DNA of 64,000 nt, from positions 1 through 64,000 of the forward strand of contig JBDZUV010000002.1 in assembly GCA_040255345.1 (NCBI GenBank), given 5' to 3'. The position numbers were made by a program, and so were the translations under genes. Of this stretch, positions 8,601 to 17,416 are shown in pieces; the stretch's first letter is position 1; each line of letters opens with the position of its first letter. Under the pieces are notes generated by a model. It was not told the origin of the DNA and did not search any database. It saw only the letters and a list, made by a program, of their open reading frames with translations. The DNA is from JAFDWI01 sp040255345 (lineage in GTDB: Bacteria > Actinomycetota > Acidimicrobiia > Acidimicrobiales > Iamiaceae).

Positions 8601-8969
8601 GTGAGCAGACACGTTCGGGCGTTGCGCGGCGCGACCACCGTCGAAACCGACACCACCGAAGCGATCGACGAAGCGGTGATCGAACTGGTGGAGACCCTGT
8701 TCGCCCGCAACGATCTCGACCATGACGATCTCATCAGCGTGCTGTTCACCGCGACCGACGACCTGCACGCGAAGTTCCCGGCGGCGTCGGCCCGGCTGTT
8801 CGGACTGGGTGACGTGCCCCTCATCTGTGCCCGGGAACTCGACGTGGTCGGTGCCACGCCGCGTTGCGTCAGAGTGATGATCCACCTGGAGTCCGACCGG
8901 TCGCGCGCGGCGCTGCACCACGTGTACCTGCGAGGTGCGGTCGGGCTCAGAGACGACCTGCCCACATGA
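8601..8969 (+). CDS. aroH: Chorismate mutase, AroH type
   Basis: Converts chorismate to prephenate for tyrosine and phenylalanine. The 122-residue trimeric AroH (Bacillus subtilis) fold is recognised by VRALRGATTVE at the start, ATDDLHAKFPA, CARELDVVG, CVRVMIHL and HHVYLRGAVGLR; the active-site Arg, Glu and Tyr positions are kept. GTG 8601 begins right at this family opening, 8 nt after TAGGAT. The gene overlaps tyrA by four bases (ATGA), so mutase and dehydrogenase are made together. This differs from the AroQ mutases of mycobacteria. Confidence 0.95.
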   Translation: MSRHVRALRGATTVETDTTEAIDEAVIELVETLFARNDLDHDDLISVLFTATDDLHAKFPAASARLFGLGDVPLICARELDVVGATPRCVRVMIHLESDRSRAALHHVYLRGAVGLRDDLPT

Positions 8970-10039
8970 CCGGGCAGCGTCGAGCCACCGTCATCGGTAC
9001 CGGGCTGATCGGCGGGTCGATCGGTCTCGCGCTCCGGGCCCACGGCTGGTGGGTGAGTGGCACCGACATCACACCCGGCCAGGTGGCCCGGGCGATCGAG
9101 GTGGGAGCGTGCGACGCCGAAGGACTGGACGCAGAAAGTGACCTGGTCGTGGTCGCGACCCCGGTCGGCGCGGTCGTCGACCAGGCTCGTCGTGCCCTGG
9201 CGACCTGCCAGAAGGCCGTGGTCACCGACGTGGGCGGCGTCAAGACCGCGATCGTCTCGGCGATCGACGATCCCCGGTTCATCGGCGGACACCCGATGGC
9301 CGGCTCCGAGGAACTCGGCCTCGTCGGCGCCGACGCCGACCTGTTCGAGGGTGCCGCGTGGGCACTGTGCCCCGGGCCGGAGACCGCTGATGCGACCTAC
9401 GTCACCGTCCGCCAGATCGTCGCGTCGTTCGACGCGCAGGTGCTCACCCTGGCGCCGGTCGACCACGATCGTGGTGTGGCCGTGGTGTCGCACGTGCCGC
9501 ATCTGACCGCAGCGGCCCTGGTACGGGTCACCGGTGATCACTCGTCGGACCACGCGGCGTTGTTGCGCCTGGCGGCGGGCGGGTTCGGTGACATGACCCG
9601 TATCGCGGCGGGATCGCCCGTGATCTGGCCGGGGGTGTGCGAGCAGAACCGTGACGCGATCGTCGAGGTGCTCGACCAGTTGCGCGACGAACTGGGGTCG
9701 ATCCGGACCATCGTGGCCGAGGGGGAGGGAGCGGCGCTGCTGCGGGTACTGGGAGAGGCCCAGCAGGTGCGGCGCAACCTGCCGACCCGGCCGAGTGACG
9801 CCGGTCCGCACAGTGAGATCCGGGTGCTCATCAAGGATCAGCCGGGAGCGTTGGGGGCCGTCGCGACGCTTGCGACCGACCTGGATGTCAACCTGGCGTC
9901 CGCCGCCACCGTCGACCTCGACGGAACCGCAGGCGGGATGGTGGTGCTGCGGGTCCTCAGCGAGGACGCCGAGCGGTTCTGCCGGGAACTCCTCGATGCC
10001 GGATTCCGCGCCTTCGTGCAGTCCGAGGACGAGACATGA
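8966..10039 (+). CDS. tyrA: Prephenate dehydrogenase with C-terminal ACT domain
   Basis: Oxidises prephenate to 4-hydroxyphenylpyruvate for tyrosine synthesis. 357 residues. Residues 11-18 (GTGLIGGS) form the NAD(P) Rossmann loop; FIGGHPMAGSEELG is the substrate-site motif. The last 80 or so residues (IRVLIKDQPGALGAVATLA onward) form an ACT domain, which usually binds an amino acid, so feedback control by tyrosine is likely but inferred. ATG 8966 overlaps aroH and the end overlaps aroA (ATGA). Confidence 0.94.
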   Translation: MTGQRRATVIGTGLIGGSIGLALRAHGWWVSGTDITPGQVARAIEVGACDAEGLDAESDLVVVATPVGAVVDQARRALATCQKAVVTDVGGVKTAIVSAIDDPRFIGGHPMAGSEELGLVGADADLFEGAAWALCPGPETADATYVTVRQIVASFDAQVLTLAPVDHDRGVAVVSHVPHLTAAALVRVTGDHSSDHAALLRLAAGGFGDMTRIAAGSPVIWPGVCEQNRDAIVEVLDQLRDELGSIRTIVAEGEGAALLRVLGEAQQVRRNLPTRPSDAGPHSEIRVLIKDQPGALGAVATLATDLDVNLASAATVDLDGTAGGMVVLRVLSEDAERFCRELLDAGFRAFVQSEDET

Positions 10040-11304
10040 CCGGACCCGTGCGCCGCATGCGACCGCTGGCGCATCCGCCCGACACGACGGTGCGCCCGCC
10101 CGGATCGAAGAGTCTGACCAATCGCGCGTTGATCCTCGCCGCGCTGGCCGAGGGACCGTCGGTGCTGCACGGCGCGCTCCGGGCCGACGACACCGACGCC
10201 ATGATCGGCGCCCTGGGTGCGCTCGGCGCGCGGATCGACGCGGCAGGTACCGACGTACGCGTCACCCCGGGGCGTACCGTCGACCCCGAAACCCGGATCG
10301 ACGCGCGACTGTCGGGGACGACGTCGCGATTCATCCTGCCCGTGGCGGCACTCGCCGGGGTCCCCGTCGTCGTCGACGGAGCCGAGCCGCTGCGGCGCCG
10401 GCCGATGGGTCCGGTGCTCGAGGCGTTGACGGCACTCGGGGCCGTCGTCGAGCCGCTGGGCGACCCGGGGTGTCTACCGGTCCGGGTCACCGGCGACCAA
10501 CTGCGCGGCGGCACGGTCACGGTCGACGCGTCCGCGTCCAGTCAGTTCCTCAGTGCGTTGCTGCTCGTCGGCCCCGGGCTGGCCGACGGGCTCGTCGTCG
10601 ACTCCGGGGCCGACATCGCCGCCCGCCCCTTCGTCGACCTGACGATCGGGGCGCTCGGCGACTTCGGCGCGACGGTCGACGAACCCGACCGGGGGCGCTT
10701 CGTCGTTGCCGCCGGCGGACTGCGCGGCCGGGACTACGACATCGAACCCGATGCCACGGCCGCGACCTACTTCGCCGCAGCCGCCGCGATCACCGGAGGA
10801 CGGGTCCGCCTCGAAGGGCTGGGACGCGCCGCCCGCCAGGGTGACACGGCGTTCTTCGCGGTGCTCGAAGAAATGGGCGCCGACGTGGAGCGTCTCGACG
10901 ACGCGACCGTGGTGACCGGAGGTCCGCTGCAGGGCATCGACATCGACCTGCGTTCCCACCCCGACACCGCCCAGACCCTGGCCGCGGTCGCGGTGTTCGC
11001 GTCGTCACCGACCCGGGTGCGGGGCGTGGAGTTCACCCGCTTGCACGAGACCGACCGCATCGCGGCGGTGGTCCACGAGCTGCGCAGGCTGGGCATCGAG
11101 GCCGACGAGACCGACGACGGCTTCACGATCGTGCCCGGTCAGGTCCGCCCCGCCACGGTGGCGACCTACGACGACCACCGCATGGCCATGAGCTTCGCCC
11201 TGCTCGGTCTGGTCGTACCGGGCATCGGCATCGCCGATCCCGACGTGGTGGCGAAGACCTATCCGGGCTACTTCGCCGACCTCGCTAGTCTTGGCACGCC
11301 ATGA
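10036..11304 (+). CDS. aroA: 3-phosphoshikimate 1-carboxyvinyltransferase (EPSP synthase)
   Basis: Transfers the enolpyruvyl group of PEP to shikimate-3-phosphate, the sixth shikimate step. 422 residues, normal. PPGSKSLTNRALI (Lys25 for PEP), LSGTTSRFILP and DDHRMAMSFALLGL are the family signatures, and LHETDRIAAV lies in the second half. ATG 10036 overlaps the tyrA stop and its own TGA overlaps the cmk start. It belongs to the aroH-tyrA-aroA-cmk-plsC coupled operon. Confidence 0.97.
   Translation: MTGPVRRMRPLAHPPDTTVRPPGSKSLTNRALILAALAEGPSVLHGALRADDTDAMIGALGALGARIDAAGTDVRVTPGRTVDPETRIDARLSGTTSRFILPVAALAGVPVVVDGAEPLRRRPMGPVLEALTALGAVVEPLGDPGCLPVRVTGDQLRGGTVTVDASASSQFLSALLLVGPGLADGLVVDSGADIAARPFVDLTIGALGDFGATVDEPDRGRFVVAAGGLRGRDYDIEPDATAATYFAAAAAITGGRVRLEGLGRAARQGDTAFFAVLEEMGADVERLDDATVVTGGPLQGIDIDLRSHPDTAQTLAAVAVFASSPTRVRGVEFTRLHETDRIAAVVHELRRLGIEADETDDGFTIVPGQVRPATVATYDDHRMAMSFALLGLVVPGIGIADPDVVAKTYPGYFADLASLGTP
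11286..11291 (+). promoter_or_regulatory. Possible internal -10 hexamer TAGTCT before cmk
   Basis: TAGTCT inside the end of aroA, 9 nt before ATG 11301. It may let cmk be expressed apart from the aro genes; weaker than the others because of the longer gap and the operon context. Confidence 0.3.
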
Positions 11305-11951
11305 TGAAGAGCGGGACCGCCAAGGTGATCGCGATCGACGGACCCGCGGGTTCGGGGAAATCCACGGTGGCCCGGGCACTGGCCGAGCGCCTCGGCCTCG
11401 GCTATCTCGACACCGGGGCGATGTACCGCGCCGTCACCGTGGCGGCACTCGGCAAGGGTGTCGACGTGTCGGACCCCGACCGGGTCGCCCCGCTGGCCTC
11501 GGCGATCGACCTGCGACTGGAAGGCACGACCGTGTGGGCCGACGGGGCGGACGTGACCGACGCGATCCGCACCCCCGAGACGTCGCGGGCCGTGTCGCAG
11601 GTGGCCAAGATCCCCGAGGTGCGTCGCGAGTTGGTGGCCCGTCAACGAGCGTGGGTCGCCGACCACGGCGGCGGTGTCGTCGAGGGCCGGGACATCGCCA
11701 CGGTGGTCTTCCCCGACGCGATGCTCAAGCTCTACCTGACGGCGAGACCCGAGGTGCGAGCGGCGCGTCGTGCGGGTGAACTCGGCCAGACCGACACCGC
11801 CGCCGTCGCCGCCGAGATCGCCCAGCGTGATGCCACCGATTCGGCACGTGACGCGAGTCCGCTCGCCGTGGCCGATGACGCGATCGTCGTAGACACGTCC
11901 GATCGTGACGTGACGGCGATCGTCGAAGCGATCCTGGAGCTGTTGTCGTGA
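11301..11951 (+). CDS. cmk: Cytidylate kinase
   Basis: Phosphorylates CMP and dCMP. 216 residues. The P-loop GPAGSGKST lies at residues 14-22, followed by LGLGYLDTGAMYRAVT, the CMP-binding signature; GRDIATVVFPDA and a lid-region RRAGELGQTD follow. ATG 11301 overlaps the aroA stop; a second ATG at 11304 is also possible. The end overlaps plsC (GTGA). In mycobacteria cmk follows rluB directly; here the aromatic genes are inserted between. Confidence 0.96.
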   Translation: MMKSGTAKVIAIDGPAGSGKSTVARALAERLGLGYLDTGAMYRAVTVAALGKGVDVSDPDRVAPLASAIDLRLEGTTVWADGADVTDAIRTPETSRAVSQVAKIPEVRRELVARQRAWVADHGGGVVEGRDIATVVFPDAMLKLYLTARPEVRAARRAGELGQTDTAAVAAEIAQRDATDSARDASPLAVADDAIVVDTSDRDVTAIVEAILELLS

Positions 11952-12667
11952 GTGACGACGGACCGGCCGTGGCCGCGGAGCGGGTGCACGTCGACGAGGA
12001 CCCGGCGGCGCCGCCGACCACCTTCCGCAAGGGTCTGTACTGGCTGGCGTCGGTGCTGCTCGTCGGTGCCGCGAAGCTGCTGTTCCGCGTCCGGGTCGAG
12101 GGCCGTGAACACCTGCCCACCGACGGGCCGTTCATTCTCGCCCCGGTCCACCGGTCGAACCTCGATTTCGGCCTGGTCGTCTCGTGCGTCGGCATCGGGT
12201 TGCCCCGCATGCGCTACCTCGCCAAGGACACCCTCTGGAAGGGCGCTTGGGGGCGCCTGTGGACCGCGCTGGGTGCCATCCCCGTCCACCGGGGCACCCC
12301 GGACCGCGAAGCGTTGAAGGCGCTCATCGCAGTGCTGCGTGCAGGGGAATCGCTCGTGATCTTCCCGGAGGGAACCCGCCAGTCGGGCCCGGTGGTGCAG
12401 GAGCTCTTCGACGGCCCCGCGTACGTGCAGGCTCGCACCGGTGCGCCGATCGTGCCGGTGGGCATCGGCGGATCAGAGGCCGCGATGCCGAAGGGGGCGA
12501 AGTTCATCCGACCCCGAAGGATCGTCCTCGAGATCGGTGAACCACTCGCGGCGCCCGAGAAGAACGCCAACGGTCGGGTTCCACGGCGAGCGGTCCGGGA
12601 CCAGACCGTCGCCCTGCACGGGGTGCTCCAAGATCTCTTCGACCGGGCGCAGCGTTCAGCCGGCTGA
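11948..12667 (+). CDS. plsC: 1-acyl-sn-glycerol-3-phosphate acyltransferase family protein
   Basis: Probably acylates lysophosphatidate to phosphatidate at the membrane. 239 residues. A hydrophobic segment (about residues 30-45) precedes the catalytic HRSNLD (HX4D, residues 68-73); FPEGTRQSG (139-147) binds the glycerol phosphate. GTG 11948 overlaps the cmk stop. The PlsC family includes enzymes with other acceptors, so the substrate is an inference. It is the last intact gene of the operon. Confidence 0.88.
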   Translation: MSDDGPAVAAERVHVDEDPAAPPTTFRKGLYWLASVLLVGAAKLLFRVRVEGREHLPTDGPFILAPVHRSNLDFGLVVSCVGIGLPRMRYLAKDTLWKGAWGRLWTALGAIPVHRGTPDREALKALIAVLRAGESLVIFPEGTRQSGPVVQELFDGPAYVQARTGAPIVPVGIGGSEAAMPKGAKFIRPRRIVLEIGEPLAAPEKNANGRVPRRAVRDQTVALHGVLQDLFDRAQRSAG

Positions 12668-12739
12668 GGCCATGGCGGTGACGGCGAGGTCGGTGGAGTA
12701 GTGGGGGGTCGCCGCCGCCGCCGCTGCGTGCGCGTGGCG

Positions 12740-13128
12740 TGTCGGGTACGTCGCGGTACCGGTGGCGGGCATGCAGGTCGGGGGGTCGGATCGGGTGATC
12801 GTGCGCGTCGATGAAGGTGAAGTCCTGGTTTCGGTCGGCGTCGATCCGGAATGCTCGGTGGTGGAGCAGTCGGTGGTACCGGTTGCACGACACGATCAGG
12901 TTCGCCACGCACGATCGGCACCGGCCCGGCCTGCAGACGGTTCGCGGTGACACCGATCAGCGCGTCGGGTCGTCGTCTGGTGGTCGGCAACGGGGCGGCC
13001 ACCACACCGGCCTCATCGTCGGTGTCGGTCCCGTCGCCGTGTTCGCCGCCATATCGGGTTTCGATCTCGGCTTCCGACGCCGATTGCACGACCGCGACGT
13101 CGTCAGGGGTGAGGATCGCCGGTAGCAC
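12740..13128 (-). pseudogene. Decayed DUF222/HNH endonuclease (13E12-type) fragment
   Basis: No intact gene fits this stretch, but two minus-strand reading frames each match a part of the DUF222-HNH family common in actinobacterial genomes. One frame (about 12900-13128) reads like the end of DUF222, including RRRPDALIGVTANRLQAG. A second frame (about 12770-12915) reads like the end of the HNH domain, ANLIVSCNRYHRLLHHRAF. The HNH core that normally lies between them is missing and the frame shifts, and the N-terminus is gone. This is a relic of an element-like endonuclease, probably long inactive. Boundaries are approximate. Confidence 0.6.
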
Positions 13129-13154
13129 GCCTCCCCGCGATCATGGCCACAGCA

Positions 13155-13847
13155 CTAGTCGTGCAGGGCGCCGGGGGAGAGCTTGCCCGCCGCGGCCGGG
13201 TCGACCAGCCACAACACCTGCTCGGCGTCGATCCGGGACGCCGGCACGTCGTCGCCGGCCGCGACGCGGGCCAGTGCTTCGGCCTTCGACGCGCCCGACA
13301 CCGTCACGATCACCTGATGGGCACGGGCGATCCCTGCGAAGGTGAGGGTCATGCGTTGGTACGGATTGTTGCCGAGCGGGTCGTCGTTCATGGTCACGAG
13401 CCGTCCCGGGTCGGCCTCGAGCGCGGCAGATCCGGGAAACAACGACGCGGTGTGGCCATCCGGGCCGAGCCCCAGATGGACCAGGTCGATGTGGCCGAGC
13501 TCGCCGAGCCGTAACTGATACGGCTCGGGACCGTCCGCACAGCGCATCAGGTACGTGGCGTTGGCGGCCCCCACCCGGTCGAGCAGCGCCTCGCGCGCCA
13601 GGTGGTAGTTCGAGTCGGGGTCGTTGTGGGGTACGCAACGTTCGTCACCCCAGTAGAAGTCGACCTTCCACCAGTCGATCCGGTCACCGGCCTCGGCGAG
13701 TGTCTGGTAACAGGCTCGAGCGGTGTCACCACCCGACAGGGCGAACGAGAACACATCGTTCACCCGCCGCCCGAATGCGGCGACGGTCTCTTCGGCGAAG
13801 GCGCTCGGTACGTCCTCCACCACGCGGACGGTGCCAGGGATCGCCAT
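13155..13847 (-). CDS. pgl: 6-phosphogluconolactonase
   Basis: Hydrolyses 6-phosphogluconolactone in the oxidative pentose phosphate pathway. 230 residues of the DevB/SOL type, with ALSGGDTARACY, VDFYWGDERCVPHND and LGLGPDGHTASLFPG as signatures. ATG 13847 lies four bases after the tal stop, so it is probably translated from the tkt-tal-pgl mRNA. The missing partners zwf and gnd are not in the window. Confidence 0.94.
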   Translation of the reverse strand: MAIPGTVRVVEDVPSAFAEETVAAFGRRVNDVFSFALSGGDTARACYQTLAEAGDRIDWWKVDFYWGDERCVPHNDPDSNYHLAREALLDRVGAANATYLMRCADGPEPYQLRLGELGHIDLVHLGLGPDGHTASLFPGSAALEADPGRLVTMNDDPLGNNPYQRMTLTFAGIARAHQVIVTVSGASKAEALARVAAGDDVPASRIDAEQVLWLVDPAAAGKLSPGALHD

Positions 13848-13851
13848 GGGC

Positions 13852-14961
13852 TCAGCCTGTCGCCTGCAGGTGTGCGGCCTTGGAGTCGAGTGAGGTGATC
13901 AGTCCGTCGAAGGCGGCGATGAACTTGTCGACGCCTTCGCGTTCGAGCAGCGCCGCGACGTCTTCGAGGTCGATGCCCAGCGCGGCGAGGCGTGCGACGT
14001 CGTCCCGCGCGGCGTCGACGTCGACATCGACGGTGCGGGCGATCGTCCCGTGGTCTTCGAATGCGTCGATCGTGGCGTTCGGAAGCGTGTTGACCGTGTT
14101 GGGCCCGATGAGCGCATCGACGTACAGCGTGTCGGGGTAGTCGGGGTTCTTGACCGACGTCGATGCCCACAGGGGGCGCTGCACGTGGGCTCCGGCGGCC
14201 GCGAGCGCTTCCCACCGCTCACCCGAGAAGCGCTCCAGAAAGAGCTGATAGGCGAGCTTGGCGTTCGCCACCGCGGCCTTGCCCTTGAGCGCGCGTGCCT
14301 CGTCGGTGCCGATCGCCTCCAGCCGGTCGTCGATCTCGCTGTCGACCCGTGACACGAAGAACGACGCGACGCTGCGGACGGTCGACAGATCACCGCCGGC
14401 CGCGGCGAAGCGTTCCAGACCCGACAGGTACGCCTCGATGATCTCGTCGTAGCGCTGCACGCTGAACAGCAGCGTGACGTTGATGTTCTTGCCGCGGGCG
14501 ATCATCTCGCCGATCGCCTCGACCCCTTCGGCCGTGCCGGGGATCTTCACGTACAGGTTCGGCCTGTCGATCCGGTCGTGGAATCCGGCTGCGGCCTCGA
14601 CCGATCGAACCGTGTCGTGCGCGATGTCGGGCGCCACTTCGATCGACACGAAACCGTCCTCACCGTCGGAGGCGTCATGGAGGGGCGCCAGGATCTCGAG
14701 CGCCTCGGTGATGTCGGTGACCACGAGATCCCAGTACGCGTCGGTGATGCTGCGACCGTCGGCGATCAGGTCGGCGAACTGGGCGTCGTAGGCGTCGGTG
14801 CCTTCGATCGCCTTCTGGAAGATCGACGGGTTCGACGTGATGCCCCGGACACCGGCGGCGACCTGATCGGCGAGGACACCCGACCGGGTGTCGTCGCGCC
14901 GCAGGTTGTCGATCCAGGGGCTCTGGTTCTGTTCGTCGTACAGGCGTTGCAGTCGCGTCAT
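13852..14961 (-). CDS. tal: Transaldolase
   Basis: Moves a dihydroxyacetone unit between sugar phosphates in the pentose phosphate pathway. 369 residues, the long TalB-like actinobacterial form. ITSNPSIFQKAI (residues 41-52) and the Schiff-base Lys139 in LYVKIPGT are plain, as is NVTLLFSVQRY. ATG 14961 is chosen because the conserved MTRLQRLYDE begins there and AAAGAAG precedes it by a good distance. It lies 28 bases after tkt. Confidence 0.95.
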   Translation of the reverse strand: MTRLQRLYDEQNQSPWIDNLRRDDTRSGVLADQVAAGVRGITSNPSIFQKAIEGTDAYDAQFADLIADGRSITDAYWDLVVTDITEALEILAPLHDASDGEDGFVSIEVAPDIAHDTVRSVEAAAGFHDRIDRPNLYVKIPGTAEGVEAIGEMIARGKNINVTLLFSVQRYDEIIEAYLSGLERFAAAGGDLSTVRSVASFFVSRVDSEIDDRLEAIGTDEARALKGKAAVANAKLAYQLFLERFSGERWEALAAAGAHVQRPLWASTSVKNPDYPDTLYVDALIGPNTVNTLPNATIDAFEDHGTIARTVDVDVDAARDDVARLAALGIDLEDVAALLEREGVDKFIAAFDGLITSLDSKAAHLQATG

Positions 14962-14989
14962 CGGATTCGCTTCTTTCGTCGTGGTCGTC

Positions 14990-16993
14990 TCATGCGTCGT
15001 CGCCCAGGGCCTCGAGCAGTCGGCGTGCCCGTTCGGCGACGGCGTCCGCGGTGAAGCCGAACCTTTCGAAGAGCACATCGCCGGGCGCCGATGCGCCGAA
15101 ACGGTCGATCGACACCGAATCGTCGGCCCAGCGGTCCCAACCGAAGCTCACCCCGGCCTCGACCGCGAGTGTCGGAATCGCCGGGGGCAGCACGGCATCC
15201 TGGTAGCCCGAATCCTGCTCGGCGAACAGCTCCCAGGAGGGCATGGACACGACCTGGACGCCGATGCCCTCGCGGGTGAGGGCGCGTGACGCCTCGACAC
15301 ACAGGGCGACCTCGGATCCGGTGCCGACCAGGACGACGTCGATGCCATCGGCGCCTCCGACCATCGCCACCACGTACGCGCCCCGGGCGACCCCCTCGTA
15401 GGAGCCCGTGCCTTCGAGCACCTCGATGTTCTGGCGGGTGAGCACGAGGCCGGTGGGGCCGTCGGATCGAAGCGCGACCCGCCACGCAGCGGCCACCTCG
15501 TTCGCGTCCGCGGGTCGGATGAGGCGTATCCCGGGCATCGCCCGCAGTGACGCGAGTTGTTCGATCGGCTGGTGGGTGGGGCCGTCCTGGCCGAGGCCGA
15601 TGGAGTCGTGGGTCCACGAGTAGATGACCTTGGCGTCGCTCAGGGCGGCCAGACGCACCGCAGGTCGCATGTAGTCGCTGAACACGAAGAACGTGCCCAC
15701 GACCGGTAGCGCGCCACCGTGCAGGGCCATGCCGGTCGCGATCGCCCCCATCGCGTGCTCACGCACGCCGTAGTGCACCTGGGTGCCGGCCGGGGTGCCC
15801 GGTTCCTGGACCTCGGCCCCGTCGAGGAGCACCCCGGTGTTGTCGGTGAGGTCCGCGGCGCCGGCGACCAGCCCGGGCAGCGAATCGGCGAGCGCGTCGA
15901 GCACGGCGTTGGACGCCTTGCGGGTGGCGATCTTCTGGCCGACCTCGAAGGAGGGGAGCTTGGCTTCCCACCCCGACAGGCCCGTTCCGGCCCAGGCGGC
16001 CTCCCATTCGTCGCGCCGGGTGCCGGCGAGGCCGGCGAGGCGACCTTCCCACTCGGAGCGGCGGTTCGCGCCGCGGACTCCGGCGGCCCGGTAGTAGGCG
16101 AGCACCTCTCCAGGGATGGCGAAGGTGGCAGCCGGGTCGAGGCCCAAGAGCTTCTTGGTCTCGGCGATGTCGTCGTCACCGAATGCGAGTCCGTGGGCTT
16201 TGGGGGAGTCGGTGAGGGTGGGCGACGGGTAGCCGATGTGGCTGCGCAACACGATGAGCGACGGTGCCTCGGTGTCGGCCTTCGCAGCGAGCAGCGCGGC
16301 CTCGAGGGCGTCGCAGTCGTTCGCGATCTCGCCGACATCCTGGACGTGCCAGCCGTACGACGAGAACCGACCGACCGCGTCGTCGGTGAGGGCGAGCTCG
16401 GTCGGACCGTCGATCGTGACGTGGTTGTCGTCGTAGATGCACACGAGGTTGCCGAGCTTCAGGTGCCCGGCGAGCGAGGCCGCTTCGTGGCTGATCCCTT
16501 CTGACAGGTCGCCGTCGCCGCAGATCACCCAGGTGGTGTGGTCGACGAGATCATCACCGAATCTGCCCTGCAGGATTCGTTCGGCGAGCCCGAGTCCGAC
16601 GCCGTTGGCGAAGCCCTGGCCGAGCGGGCCGGTGGTGACCTCGATGCCGCGGGTGTGGTGGACCTCGGGGTGACCGGGGGTGAGCGAACCCCACTCACGG
16701 AAGTTGCGGAGGTCGTCGATGTCGAGACCGAATCCGCACAGGTGCAACATGGCGTACTGCAGGATCGACGCATGCCCGGCGGAGAGCACGAACCGGTCGC
16801 GGTCTGGCCAACCGGGCTGGGAGGCGTCGTAGTTCATCACTCGGGTGAACAGCACGTGTGCGAGGGGAGCGAGCGCCATGGCCGTGCCCTGGTGGCCGGA
16901 GTTCGCCGCGTGGGGGGCGTCCATGGCCAGCGCCCGAACGGTGTTGATCGCCAGTTCTTCGAGCTCGGCATCGGCGGCCATACGGATCTCCAT
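14990..16993 (-). CDS. tkt: Transketolase
   Basis: Thiamine-diphosphate enzyme of the pentose phosphate pathway. 667 residues, normal. ThDP/Mg2+ binding is seen at GDGDLSEGISHEAASLAGHLKLGNL (about residues 155-180), the substrate His region at LSAGHAS, and the catalytic Glu at HYGVREHAMG. ATG 16993 is chosen; an ATG four codons later is also possible. A TAGGCT hexamer at 17017-17022 on the minus strand could be the -10 of a tkt-tal-pgl operon with a short leader. Confidence 0.96.
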   Translation of the reverse strand: MEIRMAADAELEELAINTVRALAMDAPHAANSGHQGTAMALAPLAHVLFTRVMNYDASQPGWPDRDRFVLSAGHASILQYAMLHLCGFGLDIDDLRNFREWGSLTPGHPEVHHTRGIEVTTGPLGQGFANGVGLGLAERILQGRFGDDLVDHTTWVICGDGDLSEGISHEAASLAGHLKLGNLVCIYDDNHVTIDGPTELALTDDAVGRFSSYGWHVQDVGEIANDCDALEAALLAAKADTEAPSLIVLRSHIGYPSPTLTDSPKAHGLAFGDDDIAETKKLLGLDPAATFAIPGEVLAYYRAAGVRGANRRSEWEGRLAGLAGTRRDEWEAAWAGTGLSGWEAKLPSFEVGQKIATRKASNAVLDALADSLPGLVAGAADLTDNTGVLLDGAEVQEPGTPAGTQVHYGVREHAMGAIATGMALHGGALPVVGTFFVFSDYMRPAVRLAALSDAKVIYSWTHDSIGLGQDGPTHQPIEQLASLRAMPGIRLIRPADANEVAAAWRVALRSDGPTGLVLTRQNIEVLEGTGSYEGVARGAYVVAMVGGADGIDVVLVGTGSEVALCVEASRALTREGIGVQVVSMPSWELFAEQDSGYQDAVLPPAIPTLAVEAGVSFGWDRWADDSVSIDRFGASAPGDVLFERFGFTADAVAERARRLLEALGDDA

Positions 16994-17416
16994 CGGTCGT
17001 TCGGGTTCTGCTTCGCAGCCTACCCGCCGATCCGGACGGTCCCGGAAGGAGCCCCTGCTGCGGGCACCGGATGTCGAGCGCCACCGATCAGCGCTGCTCG
17101 AGTTGGATGCTGCTACCGACGACTTCGATCGTGTCGTCCGGGAGAAGAATCCCGTAGATGGCGTAGCACGCGACGAGGGCCCCGACTCGGACGACGACGC
17201 GGCCACGTTCCAGGCCAGGTTCGACGGGTATGAGCGCCTCCCATTGGGTTGCGAAAGCATCGATTGCGTCCGGGAGTTCGTAGACGGGGAAATCGCGATC
17301 GACGAGATCCTCGCCGGGGTGTCGGCCCTCGATCGCTGAACATCGGCGTCGTCAGGACCGTACCGTCACGACCGGGCGGCGGGCCGTGGCGACGCTCATC
17401 GGTAGGATCGCACCTC
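16994..17416. other. 423-base interval without an assigned gene
   Basis: It holds the tkt upstream region and the promoter of the ATP-grasp gene. Between 17088 and 17351 the minus strand is open for 88 codons with many Val, Leu and acidic residues (for example LVACYAIYGILLPDD near its end) but contains no ATG, GTG or TTG, so it may be the remnant of a gene. The plus strand is also open here. Codon choice is less GC-rich at third positions than in neighbours. No function is proposed. Confidence 0.4.
17403..17408 (+). promoter_or_regulatory. -10 hexamer TAGGAT, leaderless promoter of the ATP-grasp subunit
   Basis: TAGGAT, 8 nt, then GTG 17417. Same hexamer and spacing as aroH. It fixes the start of the next gene. 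Confidence 0.6.
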
